NCBI GenBank assembly: GCA_016719135.1
Contig: JADKAV010000009.1
Coordinates: 1 to 64,000, forward strand
Length of the DNA: 64,000 bases
From: Micrococcales bacterium
GTDB lineage: Bacteria; Actinomycetota; Actinomycetes; S36-B12; UBA10799
Direction of reading: 5' to 3'
Part shown: positions 36,037 to 45,753 of the stretch, one piece after another
Numbering within the stretch: position 1 is the first letter of the stretch
How the letters are laid out: every line of letters starts with the position of its first letter
Translations under genes and position numbers: made by a program
The notes under the pieces: generated by a model
Told to the model about the DNA's origin: nothing
What the model saw: only the letters and a program-made list of their open reading frames with translations
The model's database searches: none

Positions 36037-37377
36037 ATGAACGATTTCGCTGGCCTCGTCGCCGCTGACATGCCTCGTATCCGGGCCGAGCTCGAAGAGT
36101 TGGTGCGTATCCCAGGCTGCGCGTTCCCAGGCTTTCCCGACGCGGACATCCAACGTGCCTGCGACAAGGTCGTCGAGATTCTTACCGACGCGGGCTACGC
36201 CTCGGTGCGCAGGCTCGAGATCGAAGGTGGCAAGCCGGCGGTGCTTGCCGAAGCGCCGGGCCCACCCGGATCACCCACCGTGCTGCTGTACGCCCACTAC
36301 GACGTCCAGCCCGGTGGGGACGAGTCACTGTGGAGCAGTCCGCCGTTCGAACCCACCGAACGTGCGGGGCGGCTCTACGGCCGCGGTGCCGCCGACGACA
36401 AGTCCGGGGTCGTCATCCACGCGGCGGTGATGCGCGCGTTCCAGGGCCGACCCCCGTGCACGGTGCGCGTCGTTGTGGAAGGCGAGGAAGAGTGGGGCGG
36501 ACCCTTCGAGCAGTACCCGCGCTCGCACCCGGAGGTGTTCGCTGCCGATGCGATCGTGGTTGCCGACGTCGGCAACGCTCGCGTCGGTGAGCCGACCTTT
36601 ACGACGGCGTTGCGGGGAATGGCCGCCGTCACCGTCCATTGCCGCACTCTGCAGGGCGCGGTGCACTCGGGAATGTTCGGCGGCCCCGCGCCTGACGCGC
36701 TCATGGCACTCATCGGTCTGCTGGCGACGTTGCGGGATGCCGACGGGGAGACGGCCATTGATGGAATCACAGGATTCGAATGGGACGGCGCACAGTTCGA
36801 CGAGCAGGATTTCCGGGAACTTGCGGGCGTGGAACCTGATCAGCCCCTGGTGGGACAAGGCACGGTGGCCTCGCGGCTGTTCAGCAAGCCGGTCGTGAAT
36901 GTGACCGGCCTTGACGCACCGCCGACCCAGGGTGCGATCAATGCGGTGATCCCGCAGGCCACCGCGAGGGTGTCGTTGCGGGTCCCGCCCGGCCAGGATG
37001 CGGTGGCCGCGCGGGACGCCTTGGTCCAGCACCTGCAGACCCGTGCGCCATGGGGGATCTCGGTGTCGGTGACACCCGAGGCCGTGGGTCAAGGGGTGCG
37101 GGTGGACACCGACGGTCCCGCCTACGCAGCCGCGCGGGCTGCCATGCATGAGGCCTACGGAAAGCCCGCGCAGGAGATCGGTGCGGGTGGTTCGATCCCG
37201 CTCATCGACTCGTTACGAGCTGCCGTGCCCGGCGCGGAGATCCTGTTGTTCGGTGCCCAGGACCCGATGGCGCGCATCCATGCGCCCAACGAAAGTGTGG
37301 ATCTGGCGGAACTGGAGAAGGCGGTTCTGGCGCAGACCCTGTTCCTGCAGAACTTCGGGCTTTCGAAAGATCGATGA
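36037..37377 (+). CDS. M20-family dipeptidase
   Basis: A 446-residue zinc peptidase. Metal and catalytic residues: YAHYDVQPGG (His, Asp), GRGAADDKSGVVIHA, EGEEEWGGP (catalytic Glu pair), ADVGN and a C-terminal MARIHAPNESVDL His. No signal peptide, so it is cytoplasmic and probably cuts di- or tripeptides. GAGAGGCTGAG ribosome site before ATG. Confidence 0.9.
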   Translation: MNDFAGLVAADMPRIRAELEELVRIPGCAFPGFPDADIQRACDKVVEILTDAGYASVRRLEIEGGKPAVLAEAPGPPGSPTVLLYAHYDVQPGGDESLWSSPPFEPTERAGRLYGRGAADDKSGVVIHAAVMRAFQGRPPCTVRVVVEGEEEWGGPFEQYPRSHPEVFAADAIVVADVGNARVGEPTFTTALRGMAAVTVHCRTLQGAVHSGMFGGPAPDALMALIGLLATLRDADGETAIDGITGFEWDGAQFDEQDFRELAGVEPDQPLVGQGTVASRLFSKPVVNVTGLDAPPTQGAINAVIPQATARVSLRVPPGQDAVAARDALVQHLQTRAPWGISVSVTPEAVGQGVRVDTDGPAYAAARAAMHEAYGKPAQEIGAGGSIPLIDSLRAAVPGAEILLFGAQDPMARIHAPNESVDLAELEKAVLAQTLFLQNFGLSKDR

Positions 37378-37395
37378 TCGTCCGATACTTGATGT

Positions 37396-38004
37396 ATGAC
37401 CACCATCCACGATCGCCTGCCCGAACCGGATGTCGACGTCGTACCGTCGGTGCGGCGATGGGGAACCCTGATGCTGGGGGCCAGTGCGGTCGGCATCGTA
37501 TCCGGGTCCATCACCGTCATGGACAAGATCGCGCTGTTGAAGGATCCGACTGCGGGCTCCTTCTGCGACATCAGCTCCACCGTCGGGTGTTCGCCGGTCT
37601 TGCTGGCCTGGCAGTCCAGCGTGCTCGGCCCGCCCAACGCCCTGCTGGGCGTCATCATGTTCGCGGTCCTGGCCACTGCGGGCGCGGTGGTTGCCACTGG
37701 CGGTCGACTCGTGGCCGGCTTCCACAACGCCATGCTCGGGCTGTCCGTCTTCTTCGCATTGTTCCTCACCTGGTACATGTACGAGGTCGCATATTCGGTG
37801 GGCTCGCTGTGCCCCTTCTGCACGGTGTGCGCCGCGGCGGTCCTCACGACCATGGTGGGCGCGAACCGACTGGTCGCTGCACACGGTTCGGGCGCGGTGC
37901 AGCGTGGGGCGGCAGGTCTGGCCGCAGGCAAGTGGGACGTGCTGATCGCGCTCGGCTGGGGTGCGATCATCGCGGCGATGCTTTTCGCGGGAATCTGGCT
38001 GTAG
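37396..38004 (+). CDS. Vitamin K epoxide reductase (VKOR) family protein
   Basis: A 202-residue membrane protein with four to five helices. Cys57/Cys65 in the first outer loop and active-site CPFC at Cys139/Cys142 match VKOR homologs, which re-oxidise DsbA-type thiol oxidases using quinones. The N-terminal 18 residues are cytoplasmic. A DsbB-like gene is 1.2 kb downstream. Confidence 0.92.
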   Translation: MTTIHDRLPEPDVDVVPSVRRWGTLMLGASAVGIVSGSITVMDKIALLKDPTAGSFCDISSTVGCSPVLLAWQSSVLGPPNALLGVIMFAVLATAGAVVATGGRLVAGFHNAMLGLSVFFALFLTWYMYEVAYSVGSLCPFCTVCAAAVLTTMVGANRLVAAHGSGAVQRGAAGLAAGKWDVLIALGWGAIIAAMLFAGIWL

Positions 38005-38042
38005 AGGGTGTTTTGGATCAGCCTTTCCAGGATGAGCAGCCC

Positions 38043-38564
38043 GTGAGTCGTCGCGTCATCAGCCTGCTCGTGGCCGCCGTCGTACTCCTTGTGGGCGGTT
38101 ACGCGGGGTACACCTACATGTTCGCCACGACCACCTCGTACGCCAACTACTCGGCGCCGGCCTTCGAGGAGGGCGCCAGCGACGACCAGCGCATCCTCGG
38201 GCTGCAATCGGACTTGGGCGATGCCGCCGCGGAGATGGCGCAATTGCAGGAGATGGCCGCCAAGGTGCAGTTGGGCAAGATGAAGGTCATGGGCCGGCAC
38301 CTGCAGCAGGTTTCCGACGAACTCGAGTTGCGCCTGTCCGAGATCGAGGATCCGCAGGCCAAGGCCGTGCTCGCCAAGGGAATCACCGGGCTGCGCACGG
38401 TCGGGGAGGGCTCCGAGGAACTTGGACGCGCTGAGCAATCGCTGAACTGTGCACTTTCGATGCACAACATCACGGCCCGGCCTGAGAGTTCGTCGATCAC
38501 GTCCGCTGTGCCAGTAACGTCTGCACGCTCATCGCGAGGTGACCCTGCGAGACTGAACACGTGA
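38043..38564 (+). CDS. Membrane-anchored protein of unknown function
   Basis: A 173-residue protein from GTG 38043. One membrane segment (residues 5-25, ISLLVAAVVLLVGGYAGY) is followed by a mainly helical extracytoplasmic region with coiled-coil-like stretches (LQSDLGDAAAEMAQLQEMAA) and a Ser-rich tail. No family recognised. It overlaps the DUF456 gene (GTGA) and follows VKOR by 38 bp, so it is probably in the same operon. The start is uncertain; a TTG start about 27 bp upstream is also possible. Confidence 0.65.
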   Translation: MSRRVISLLVAAVVLLVGGYAGYTYMFATTTSYANYSAPAFEEGASDDQRILGLQSDLGDAAAEMAQLQEMAAKVQLGKMKVMGRHLQQVSDELELRLSEIEDPQAKAVLAKGITGLRTVGEGSEELGRAEQSLNCALSMHNITARPESSSITSAVPVTSARSSRGDPARLNT

Positions 38565-39037
38565 CGAATGCCCTGGTAGCCCTCGCGATCGTGGTGGGGC
38601 TTTTCGGCACGATAGTGCCGATCCTCCCGGGGGCTCTGCTGGTCGCCGGCGCGATCGGAGTCTGGGCGATCCTCACCGGCGGAACCACCGCGTGGGCGGT
38701 CGCGATCGGCGCTTTGGCCATCATCGCCGCAGGGCAGTTGCTGAAGTACCTGGTCCCGGGCCGTCAGATGAAGGCCAGTGGCGTCCCGACCTGGGTGCTG
38801 TTGATCGGCGCGCTGGCCGGCATCGTCGGGTTCTTCGTCATCCCCATCGTTGGCCTGGTGGTCGGCTTCCTGGCCGGGGTGTTCGTCTCGGAAGCGGTGC
38901 GACTGGGCACGGTGAAAGGAGCGTGGCCCACGACGATGCAGGCCATGAAGTCAGCCGGCTGGTCGGTGCTCATCGAATTCGGCTCCGCCCTGCTGGCAGC
39001 CGCCCTGTGGGCCGCGTCCCTCGTGCTGGTTCTGTAG
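38561..39037 (+). CDS. DUF456 membrane protein
   Basis: A 158-residue protein with four hydrophobic helices rich in Gly and Val (FGTIVPILPGALLVAGAIGV near the start, IPIVGLVVGFLAGVFVSE later), typical of DUF456. Function unknown; inner membrane. GTG start overlaps the previous stop. Confidence 0.88.
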   Translation: MTNALVALAIVVGLFGTIVPILPGALLVAGAIGVWAILTGGTTAWAVAIGALAIIAAGQLLKYLVPGRQMKASGVPTWVLLIGALAGIVGFFVIPIVGLVVGFLAGVFVSEAVRLGTVKGAWPTTMQAMKSAGWSVLIEFGSALLAAALWAASLVLVL

Positions 39038-39089
39038 CCCCGCATCGTCGTGCCTGGCGCCTTTAGACTGCGGCGCAAGGAGGGGCAAA

Positions 39090-39248
39090 ATGGACATCAT
39101 CATCCTGGCGCTGCTGCTGACGGCGGTTGTGCTGGTCGTGCGGGGAGTCTCACGAACCTGGGTTGTGGTCACGTGGCTGCTGGCACTGGTACTGATGCTG
39201 GGCTTGTTCCGCTACCACGTCACGTCTCCGCTGGATCTGAGCTTCTGA
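39090..39248 (+). CDS. DUF5993-type small membrane protein
   Basis: A 52-residue protein with two hydrophobic helices and the conserved end PLDLSF. AAGGAGG stands 8 nt before the ATG, the best ribosome site in the region. Its stop shares one base with the start of the DsbB-like gene (TGATG). Members of this small family are usually encoded directly before DsbB, so it may be a DsbB partner (inference). Confidence 0.82.
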   Translation: MDIIILALLLTAVVLVVRGVSRTWVVVTWLLALVLMLGLFRYHVTSPLDLSF

Positions 39249-39841
39249 TGAAGTCCTTCCCACGACTGCTCTTCTGGGCGATGCATCTGTGGGTCCTCGC
39301 CTACAGCGCAGTGATGCTCGGGGCGTTCACGATCCAGTTCGTCGGCGGGGAGTTTCCCTGTCCGCTGTGCATGCTCCAGCGCTACGGCATGATCCTGAGC
39401 ACCATCGGCGCACTGTGGATCATCATGCAGGCCCGCCGTGGTGAGCTCACCGCGGTTCGCTACGCGCAGGGACTCGGCATGGGGGTGCTCGGTGCCGCGG
39501 CCGGGGCGTTGGTGTCGGTGCGCCAGATCCTGCTGCACATCAAACCCGGCGACCCCGGCTACGGCGAACCCGTCCTGGGCATGCACCTGTACACATGGGC
39601 GCTGATCACGTTCTACGTCGTGATCCTGTTCGTGGCCGTCGTCAGCATGCTCGCCCCGGTGGGTATCCCCGAAGCGCCCACGCGGGCCGGAGCGCAACGG
39701 ACCATCTCGACGCTCATCGTCGGCCTGTTCGCCCTGGTCGTGGCGGCAAACGTGATCGCCATCATCTTCCTCGAGGGCTTCGCCTGGGTCCTGCCGGACG
39801 ACCCGACGGGCTACAACCTGCTGGACCAGCTCGGTCTATAG
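39248..39841 (+). CDS. DsbB-family disulfide formation protein
   Basis: A 197-residue protein with about five membrane helices. Active-site CPLC (Cys38/Cys41) follows the first helix and LQRYGMI matches the quinone-binding region. The second, periplasmic Cys pair of E. coli DsbB is absent: no other Cys occurs in the protein. It may therefore pass electrons directly or act with another Cys protein. Coupled to the DUF5993 gene. Confidence 0.85.
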   Translation: MKSFPRLLFWAMHLWVLAYSAVMLGAFTIQFVGGEFPCPLCMLQRYGMILSTIGALWIIMQARRGELTAVRYAQGLGMGVLGAAAGALVSVRQILLHIKPGDPGYGEPVLGMHLYTWALITFYVVILFVAVVSMLAPVGIPEAPTRAGAQRTISTLIVGLFALVVAANVIAIIFLEGFAWVLPDDPTGYNLLDQLGL

Positions 39842-39843
39842 GC

Positions 39844-40602
39844 CTACAGACGACGGTCGCGCAGCACCGGGAATTCGGCGCGGACACGGTGTGGAAGGTC
39901 GGGGTCGAGGTCGGCGCTGATCACCCCGGCCTGCGTGAGTTCGGCAGTGACCTCACCCCAGGGGTCGACGATGACCGAATGGCCGCCCATGACCATGTCA
40001 TTGCTGACGCCGGCGGAGTTCGCGCCCACGACCCACAGCTGATTCTCGGTCGCACGCGCTGCGGCCAACAAGCTCCACTTCGTGATGCGCACCTGCGGCC
40101 ACCCAGTGGGGATGAGGACCGCGGTGGCACCGGCATCGGTGAGCGCCCGGAACATCTCGGGAAAGCGCAGGTCGTAGCAGGTGGCCAGTCCGGTCACGCC
40201 CAACGGAGTCTGCACGGTCACCACGTCCTTGCCGGCTGACAAGGTCACCGCCTCGCCGGTGTCGAATCCGAAAAGGTGGATCTTGCGGTAGGTGGCCAGC
40301 ACTTCGCCGTCCGGGCCGAAGACCACCGAGGTGTTGTACAGGTCATCGCCGTCGCGTTCCAGGAACGAGCCAGCGTGCAGAACGCGGCCAGGTGCGAGGT
40401 CGGACATGTGCCGGCACCACGTCTCCAGCGGGACCGCCGCGTCCAGGTTCTCGGCGACCGCGAACGGGCCGATCTCCCACAGTTCAGGCAGCAGAATGAG
40501 GTCGGCGTCGATGTCCGCCACCATCTGGCGCACTCGGTGGCGTCGGGTTGCCGCGCTCTCTTCGTCTGAGAGGTTCAGCTGCACTGCTGCCACGCGCGTC
40601 AT
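39844..40602 (-). CDS. Carbon-nitrogen hydrolase (nitrilase superfamily)
   Basis: A 252-residue enzyme with the Glu40 (LLPELWE), Lys107 (YRKIHLF) and Cys142 (TCYDLRFPEMFR) triad. The sequence around the Cys is like omega-amidase/deaminated glutathione amidase (Nit1/Nit2). Leaderless start likely: TAGCCT 6 nt before ATG. Its stop faces the dsbB stop with 2 bp between. Confidence 0.88.
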   Translation of the reverse strand: MTRVAAVQLNLSDEESAATRRHRVRQMVADIDADLILLPELWEIGPFAVAENLDAAVPLETWCRHMSDLAPGRVLHAGSFLERDGDDLYNTSVVFGPDGEVLATYRKIHLFGFDTGEAVTLSAGKDVVTVQTPLGVTGLATCYDLRFPEMFRALTDAGATAVLIPTGWPQVRITKWSLLAAARATENQLWVVGANSAGVSNDMVMGGHSVIVDPWGEVTAELTQAGVISADLDPDLPHRVRAEFPVLRDRRL

Positions 40603-40611
40603 GGGACCAGG

Positions 40612-41374
40612 CTACTGATCTGTGCGGGAGGGGCGGGCGTTCTGCCAGCCGGAGGCCATCAGCCCGACGATCAAGGCGACGACAACAACGAGGTACAACT
40701 GCCCGAGCAGGGCCTCCGTGGTGGCAAGCAGCTCCCCGAAGTTGTTCAGCGGGACGAGGTCCCCGTAGCCCAGTGTGGTAACCGTCGTGAGGCTGAAAAA
40801 CATGAATTCGGGTCCCGGCCGGGGGCTTCCGAAGAAGGGTGCGCTGGTCAGGCCGTCCACGACCAGGAAGGCGTAGTAGAACGACAGCGGGATGAACAAG
40901 TAGGCGGTGATGGCGCCGAGCAGCGTCGATGCCGTGACCCGTCGATGGCGTAGCAGTCGATGGATGACGAAGAAGAACGACAGCACCGAGAGCGCCAGCG
41001 CCCAGCGGGATGGTGGCCATGTTCGCCAATCCGAGCGGTCGGTCGGAGACGATCCGCAGACCGACAGCCAGGATATGTGCGGACAAGGAGATCAAGATGG
41101 TGATCCAGATCCCGATGCGCCAGTGACGGTTGACGCCGGAGGCTTGCATCGCAAGGACCAGCATCGCGGAGGCCACCAGCACGGCCACCAGGTTGCCCAG
41201 TTCCGGGCCCAGCCCCGAGTACTCGTCCTGCACATTGACCAGGGACTGGGCCGCGATGCTCCCGTACGTCAAGAAGAGCAGCCACCCGAACTTGTCGAGG
41301 TATCGGGAGTTCGGCGCGGGGTCGAACATGAAACGTCGCAACGGCGCCTGTGGGGATCCGGGAGCACTCGTCAC
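40612..41374 (-). CDS. Two-pore-helix ion (potassium-like) channel, interrupted by a one-base frameshift
   Basis: The N-terminal part has four hydrophobic helices (WLLFLTYGSIAAQSL; VAVLVASAMLVLAMQA). The C-terminal part has a pore with filter TTVTTLGYGDLVP between two helices. The frame breaks near 41000 (CTGGGCG); removing one G joins MATIPL to ALALSVLSFFFVIHRLL and gives 253 residues. Probably a K+ channel without a regulatory domain. Confidence 0.78.
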
Positions 41375-41436
41375 AGCGCCATGCTGCCAGAGGGACGAGT
41401 CCCGGCGCTGCGCCGTGGCGGACTACATTGGCGTGC

Positions 41437-42225
41437 ATGCATGCACTCGTGGCCGCCTGGTGCGACGCCATCGAATCTTTCGAGTCGACCGTGTCCGAAC
41501 TGCCCGACGAGGCCTTCACGCAGCAATCGCTGTTGCCCGGATGGACCATCGGGGACATCGTCGCCCACGTCGTGGCCTTGGAGGTCGAACTCGGCGGGGA
41601 GGGTCTGCCCGCCCACGAGCCGGACTGGGACGCACTGCCACACGCCGACGATCTGTTCTCCCGCTACACCGAGATCGGGGTGGATTTCCGCCGGGGCCGC
41701 AGCCCAGCGCAGCTGCGGACGGAACTGGCCGACGCTGCCCGGATTCGCACCGAACAACTTGTCGAGGGTCCGCAGGACATGGACCACATGGTGACGGGAC
41801 CAGGCGGGATCGAGCGAACTCTGGGACGGGTACTGGGCATGCGCACGTTCGACGTATTCCTGCATGGACTCGATGTTCGTGACGCCGCCGGCATGCCGCC
41901 ACCGGTACTTGGTGCCGCCGCCCGTGCCACTGCCGATCAGATGGCTGGCGGACTCGGATTCGTGTGGGTCAAGAAGGCCGGCGCGCAGTCCGGTGATGTT
42001 TTGCACTTCGTGGTACCCGAGTGGATTGACGCCTGGATCGGGGTCGGGCAGGACGGCCGCGGGCGCTCGGTGGAACCCGGCGAGGCGACAACCACGGTCA
42101 CGATGGCACCGATGAACTACCTGAGGCTGGGATCCGGGCGACGAGGCGATCCTGCCGAAGTCGATGTGCAGGGTCGCCGCGATCTCGGGCAGGCTGTGGT
42201 GGCCGGACTCAACGTCGCACCGTGA
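41437..42225 (+). CDS. Maleylpyruvate isomerase N-terminal (DinB-like, mycothiol) family protein
   Basis: A 262-residue protein: LPGWTIGDIVAHVVALEVEL is the N-terminal four-helix DinB/MDMPI signature, with metal His residues in AHV and later FLHGLDVRDAAG; a sterol-carrier-like C-terminal part follows. Such proteins often use mycothiol as thiol cofactor in actinobacteria. ATG at 41437, with TACATT 7 nt before it (leaderless). Confidence 0.85.
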   Translation: MHALVAAWCDAIESFESTVSELPDEAFTQQSLLPGWTIGDIVAHVVALEVELGGEGLPAHEPDWDALPHADDLFSRYTEIGVDFRRGRSPAQLRTELADAARIRTEQLVEGPQDMDHMVTGPGGIERTLGRVLGMRTFDVFLHGLDVRDAAGMPPPVLGAAARATADQMAGGLGFVWVKKAGAQSGDVLHFVVPEWIDAWIGVGQDGRGRSVEPGEATTTVTMAPMNYLRLGSGRRGDPAEVDVQGRRDLGQAVVAGLNVAP

Positions 42226-42228
42226 CCG

Positions 42229-43506
42229 CTACCCCGCCATTCCCACTGCGGGGTCGTGCAGGAATTGCGCCACTTCGCTGAGGACCTGGGAACCGAGCTG
42301 ACCGTCGACGCAGCGGTGATCGAAGGACAGTGTCAGCGTCACCACTGGTCTGACCGCGATCTGCCCGTTCACCACCCACGGACGCTCCACGACCCGGCCC
42401 AAGCACAGGATCGCCACCTGTCCCGGCGGGAGGATGGGGGTGCCGCCATCGACACCGAAGACGCCCACGTTCGTCAACGAGATGGTGCTTCCGGTCAAGT
42501 CGGCGGGCGGCAAGGTGCCTGCTCGAGCGGCCTCAGTGGTGGTGCCGATGGCGCCGGCCAGTTGCACCAGCGACATCGTGTTGACGTTTGCAACCCGCGG
42601 GACCAACAGGCCGCGTTCGGTCGCGACCGCCAGCCCGAGGTGGACCGCGGGATGCACCAGGATCACTTCGGCCTCGGCGTCGAAGGTGGCATTGACCCGG
42701 GGGTGCTTGACCGCGGCCGTCACCAGGGCGTGCGCGGCGAGGACCGTTGGCGACCACTTGTGATCCGGGTGTCTTTCGCGCAACCGGTCCAGTAGCCGCA
42801 GAGATTCGCCGACCTCCACATCCAGCCACTCGGTGACGTGCGGAGCGCTGAAGGCCGAGTCCACCATCGCCTTGGCCATGGAGCGCATCACGCCGCGTAC
42901 CGGGATGATCTGCTCGGAGCCCGTCGGGGCACTCTGCCGCTGGGCCGCGGCCCGTTCGACATCTGCACGGGTGATCACCGCGCCTGGCCCCGTCGGATCC
43001 ACAGCGGCGAGATCGATGCCGAGCTCCTTGGCCAGTTTGCGCACCGGCGGCTTCGTACGCGGCCGCGGCTGCTCGGTGGTCAGGCGTTCTTCAGTGGACC
43101 GAGCGACCTCATAGCCGCCATGCCGCACCGGTTTCGTCTCGGCGCCCGGCGGTCCGGCCTCCGGGCTCTGCGTGCCCTGGGGGGTGGTGGGGCGACGCCG
43201 CCTGCGCACCGGTTTCTCGTTGCTCGTGCCGTAGCCGACCAGGACGGGCTCTCGGGCAGGGGGTTCATCAGCGGTCTCGACGCTGATCAGGTCCCCGCCC
43301 ACCGGCACGATCTCCCCGGTCGTGGCGTGTAGCTGGGCCACGGTCCCCTCGAAGGGGCAGGGCAACTCGACCAGGGCTTTGGCCGTCTCGATCTCGCAAA
43401 CGATCTGGTTGACGTCGACCTGCTCGCCGGGTTCGACGAACCATCGCACGATCTCCGCCTCGGTCAGCCCCTCACCAACGTCAGGCATCCGGAAGGTCTG
43501 CATCAC
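42229..43506 (-). CDS. bkdC: Branched-chain 2-oxoacid dehydrogenase E2 (dihydrolipoamide acyltransferase)
   Basis: A 425-residue E2: lipoyl domain with Lys43 (IETAKALVE), an Ala/Pro-rich linker, a peripheral-subunit-binding domain (PPVRKLAKELGIDLAAVDPT) and the acyltransferase domain with FDHRCVDG (His398, Asp402). It forms the core of the complex with the two E1 genes upstream, overlapping by 4 bp. A single lipoyl domain. E3 is not in the window. Confidence 0.92.
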   Translation of the reverse strand: MMQTFRMPDVGEGLTEAEIVRWFVEPGEQVDVNQIVCEIETAKALVELPCPFEGTVAQLHATTGEIVPVGGDLISVETADEPPAREPVLVGYGTSNEKPVRRRRRPTTPQGTQSPEAGPPGAETKPVRHGGYEVARSTEERLTTEQPRPRTKPPVRKLAKELGIDLAAVDPTGPGAVITRADVERAAAQRQSAPTGSEQIIPVRGVMRSMAKAMVDSAFSAPHVTEWLDVEVGESLRLLDRLRERHPDHKWSPTVLAAHALVTAAVKHPRVNATFDAEAEVILVHPAVHLGLAVATERGLLVPRVANVNTMSLVQLAGAIGTTTEAARAGTLPPADLTGSTISLTNVGVFGVDGGTPILPPGQVAILCLGRVVERPWVVNGQIAVRPVVTLTLSFDHRCVDGQLGSQVLSEVAQFLHDPAVGMAG

Positions 43507-44477
43507 ATCCCCCTAACGGTGTCCACGGCATCCAGGATGCGATCGACGTCGGGCAGGTAGTGGTGTTCGAGTTTGGACGGCGGATACGGAGCGTGTGGCG
43601 CACCGACCCGCAGCACCGGCGCTTCCAGACTGAAGAAGCACTTCTCGCTGATGCGCGTTGCAATTTCCGCGCCCAGCCCGCCGAAGACTGGCGCCTCGTG
43701 GACCACGATCGCCCGGCCTGTGCGAGCCACCGAGTCGAACACCGGCCCCAGGTCCAGCGGGGAGAGGCTGCGCAGGTCGATGACCTCCAAGGACAGACCA
43801 TCCTCCTCGTGTGCGAGGCCGGCGACTTCCAGACAGGTGCGCACCATCGGCCCGTAACACACAACCGTCACGTCGCCGCCGGCACGGACCACCCGCGACT
43901 GGAACAGGCCCTCGCCGACGTCTCCCAACTCGGCCTTGTCCCAATAGCGCCGCTTGGGTTCGAGGAAGATGACCGGGTCATCGCAGGTGATCGCCTGGCG
44001 CAGCATCTGGTAGCCGTCGCGGGCATGTGAGCAGGTGACGATCCGCAGACCCGCGGTGTGTGCGAAGTAGGCCTCGGGTGACTCGCTGTGGTGCTCCACC
44101 GCGCCGATGCCGCCGCCGTACGGAATCCGGATGGTCACCGGCAGTCGCGTGGCCCCGTCGGAACGTGCATGCATTTTGGCCAGCTGGGTGGTGATCTGGT
44201 CGAACGCCGGGAACACGAAGCCGTCGAACTGGATCTCACAGACCGGACGGTATCCGCGCATCGCCAGGCCGATGGCCGCGCCGACGATGCCGCTCTCGGA
44301 CAGCGGCGTGTCGATCACGCGGGCGTCTGTGTGTTTGGCATGCAGCCCCTCGGTCACCCGGAAGACCCCTCCGAGACGGCCTACGTCCTCGCCCATCACG
44401 AGCACCTTGGGGTCGTCGTCCATGGCGTCGTGCAAAGCCTGGTTCAGCGCGGCCGCCAGTGTTACGGGTTCACCCAT
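43503..44477 (-). CDS. bkdB: 2-oxoacid dehydrogenase E1 beta subunit
   Basis: A 324-residue E1-beta: VMGEDVGRLGGVFRVTEGL at the start, ESGIVGAAIGLAMRG, GAVEHHSESPEAYFAHTAGL with active-site His, and SLSPLDLGPVFDSV. The pattern fits branched-chain oxoacid rather than pyruvate dehydrogenase. Overlaps the alpha subunit gene by 8 bp. Confidence 0.92.
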   Translation of the reverse strand: MGEPVTLAAALNQALHDAMDDDPKVLVMGEDVGRLGGVFRVTEGLHAKHTDARVIDTPLSESGIVGAAIGLAMRGYRPVCEIQFDGFVFPAFDQITTQLAKMHARSDGATRLPVTIRIPYGGGIGAVEHHSESPEAYFAHTAGLRIVTCSHARDGYQMLRQAITCDDPVIFLEPKRRYWDKAELGDVGEGLFQSRVVRAGGDVTVVCYGPMVRTCLEVAGLAHEEDGLSLEVIDLRSLSPLDLGPVFDSVARTGRAIVVHEAPVFGGLGAEIATRISEKCFFSLEAPVLRVGAPHAPYPPSKLEHHYLPDVDRILDAVDTVRGM

Positions 44478-45543
44478 GGTCTGCCCCCAGATACTCGCGC
44501 CACCATCGCTGCTCTTGTTGAACCAGGTCCTGAGGTTCGGCGTAGACGTGGGCGAACATCGCGTCGGGGGCTGGATCGGGCAGGTCGCGGCATGCCTGAC
44601 GCAGGCGGGCGGCCATGTCGTCGGCCTGCTGGTCGACCTCGTCCATGAAGGCCCGGTCGCCGGCGCCGGTGCGCAGCAAGTAGGCCCGCACGCGTTCGAT
44701 CGGGTCCTTCAACCGCCACTGCTCCAACTCGGTCTCCACCCGGTAGCGGGTCGGGTCGTCGGAGGTCGTGTGAGCGCCCATCCGGTAGGTGTACGCCTCG
44801 ATCAGACTCGGTCCGTCGCCGCGACGGGCTCGGTCGAGGGCAGCGCGGGTGATCGCCAGCACCGCCAGGACGTCGTTGCCATCGACGCGCAGGCCGGGGC
44901 ACCCGAAACCCTCCGCGCGCCGGTACAACGGGATGCGGGTCTGTCGGCTCAACGGCTGGGAGATGGCCCACTGATTGTTCTGACAGAAGAAAACGACGGG
45001 CGCGTTGTTGACCGCTGCCCACACAAAGGCCTCGTTGACATCGCCTTGACTGGACGCGCCGTCGCCGAAGAAGGAGATGACACCGCTGCCGGGAGGGCTG
45101 TCCAGGCCAGCGTCGCGTTGTACCCCCATGGCGTAACCCACGGCGTGCAGCGTCTGGTCCCCGATGACGATCGTTGGCAGCGCGAACCCGTGGTCGGTGG
45201 GGTCGTAGCCGCCGTTGGTCACCCCGCGGAACAGCGCCAGCAGGCTGACCGGATCGACTCCGCGGGTCCACGCGACCCCGTGTTCGCGGTATGTGGGAAA
45301 GGCGTAGTCGTCCGGACGTAGGGCTCGGCCGGCGCCGATCTGTGCGGCTTCTTGGCCCAGCAGCGGTGGCCACAGTCCCAGTTCGCCCTGGCGCTGCAGG
45401 GCGTGGGCCTCTGTATCGAGACGCCGGACGAGGACCATATCGCGGTACAGACCGCGCAGTTCCTCGCCCGAGATGTCCACGTCGTAGTCCGGATGGTGCA
45501 GTCGCTGCCCTTCGGGGGTGAGCAGTTGCAGCAATTCAGACAT
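44470..45543 (-). CDS. bkdA: 2-oxoacid dehydrogenase E1 alpha subunit
   Basis: A 357-residue E1-alpha with the thiamine-diphosphate motif GDGASSQGDVNEAFVWAAVN...NN, preceded by LGQEAAQIGAG and followed by YRMGAHTTSDDPTRYR. First gene of bkdABC, which oxidatively decarboxylates the 2-oxoacids of Val, Leu and Ile. It supplies isovaleryl-CoA, the likely entry to the carboxylase operon at 29.6 kb. Confidence 0.92.
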   Translation of the reverse strand: MSELLQLLTPEGQRLHHPDYDVDISGEELRGLYRDMVLVRRLDTEAHALQRQGELGLWPPLLGQEAAQIGAGRALRPDDYAFPTYREHGVAWTRGVDPVSLLALFRGVTNGGYDPTDHGFALPTIVIGDQTLHAVGYAMGVQRDAGLDSPPGSGVISFFGDGASSQGDVNEAFVWAAVNNAPVVFFCQNNQWAISQPLSRQTRIPLYRRAEGFGCPGLRVDGNDVLAVLAITRAALDRARRGDGPSLIEAYTYRMGAHTTSDDPTRYRVETELEQWRLKDPIERVRAYLLRTGAGDRAFMDEVDQQADDMAARLRQACRDLPDPAPDAMFAHVYAEPQDLVQQEQRWWREYLGADHG

Positions 45544-45753
45544 GGTCTGAGACTTTCAGATCGGCGCACCGGCCGGGATCGGCTGGATGGACAATTGGTT
45601 ACCCGCCGCTGTGAGGGTTATGCGGCCGTTCGGGGTCAGAGTCTGCTTGCGGTGCGGTAGGCACGCTCGTTCAGCGCGCGTTGTCCACAGATTGGCTTGG
45701 ATGCGAAAACTTGTCTCACCCTCGTACTAGCGTTCGAGGTGAGGGGGGCGGTC

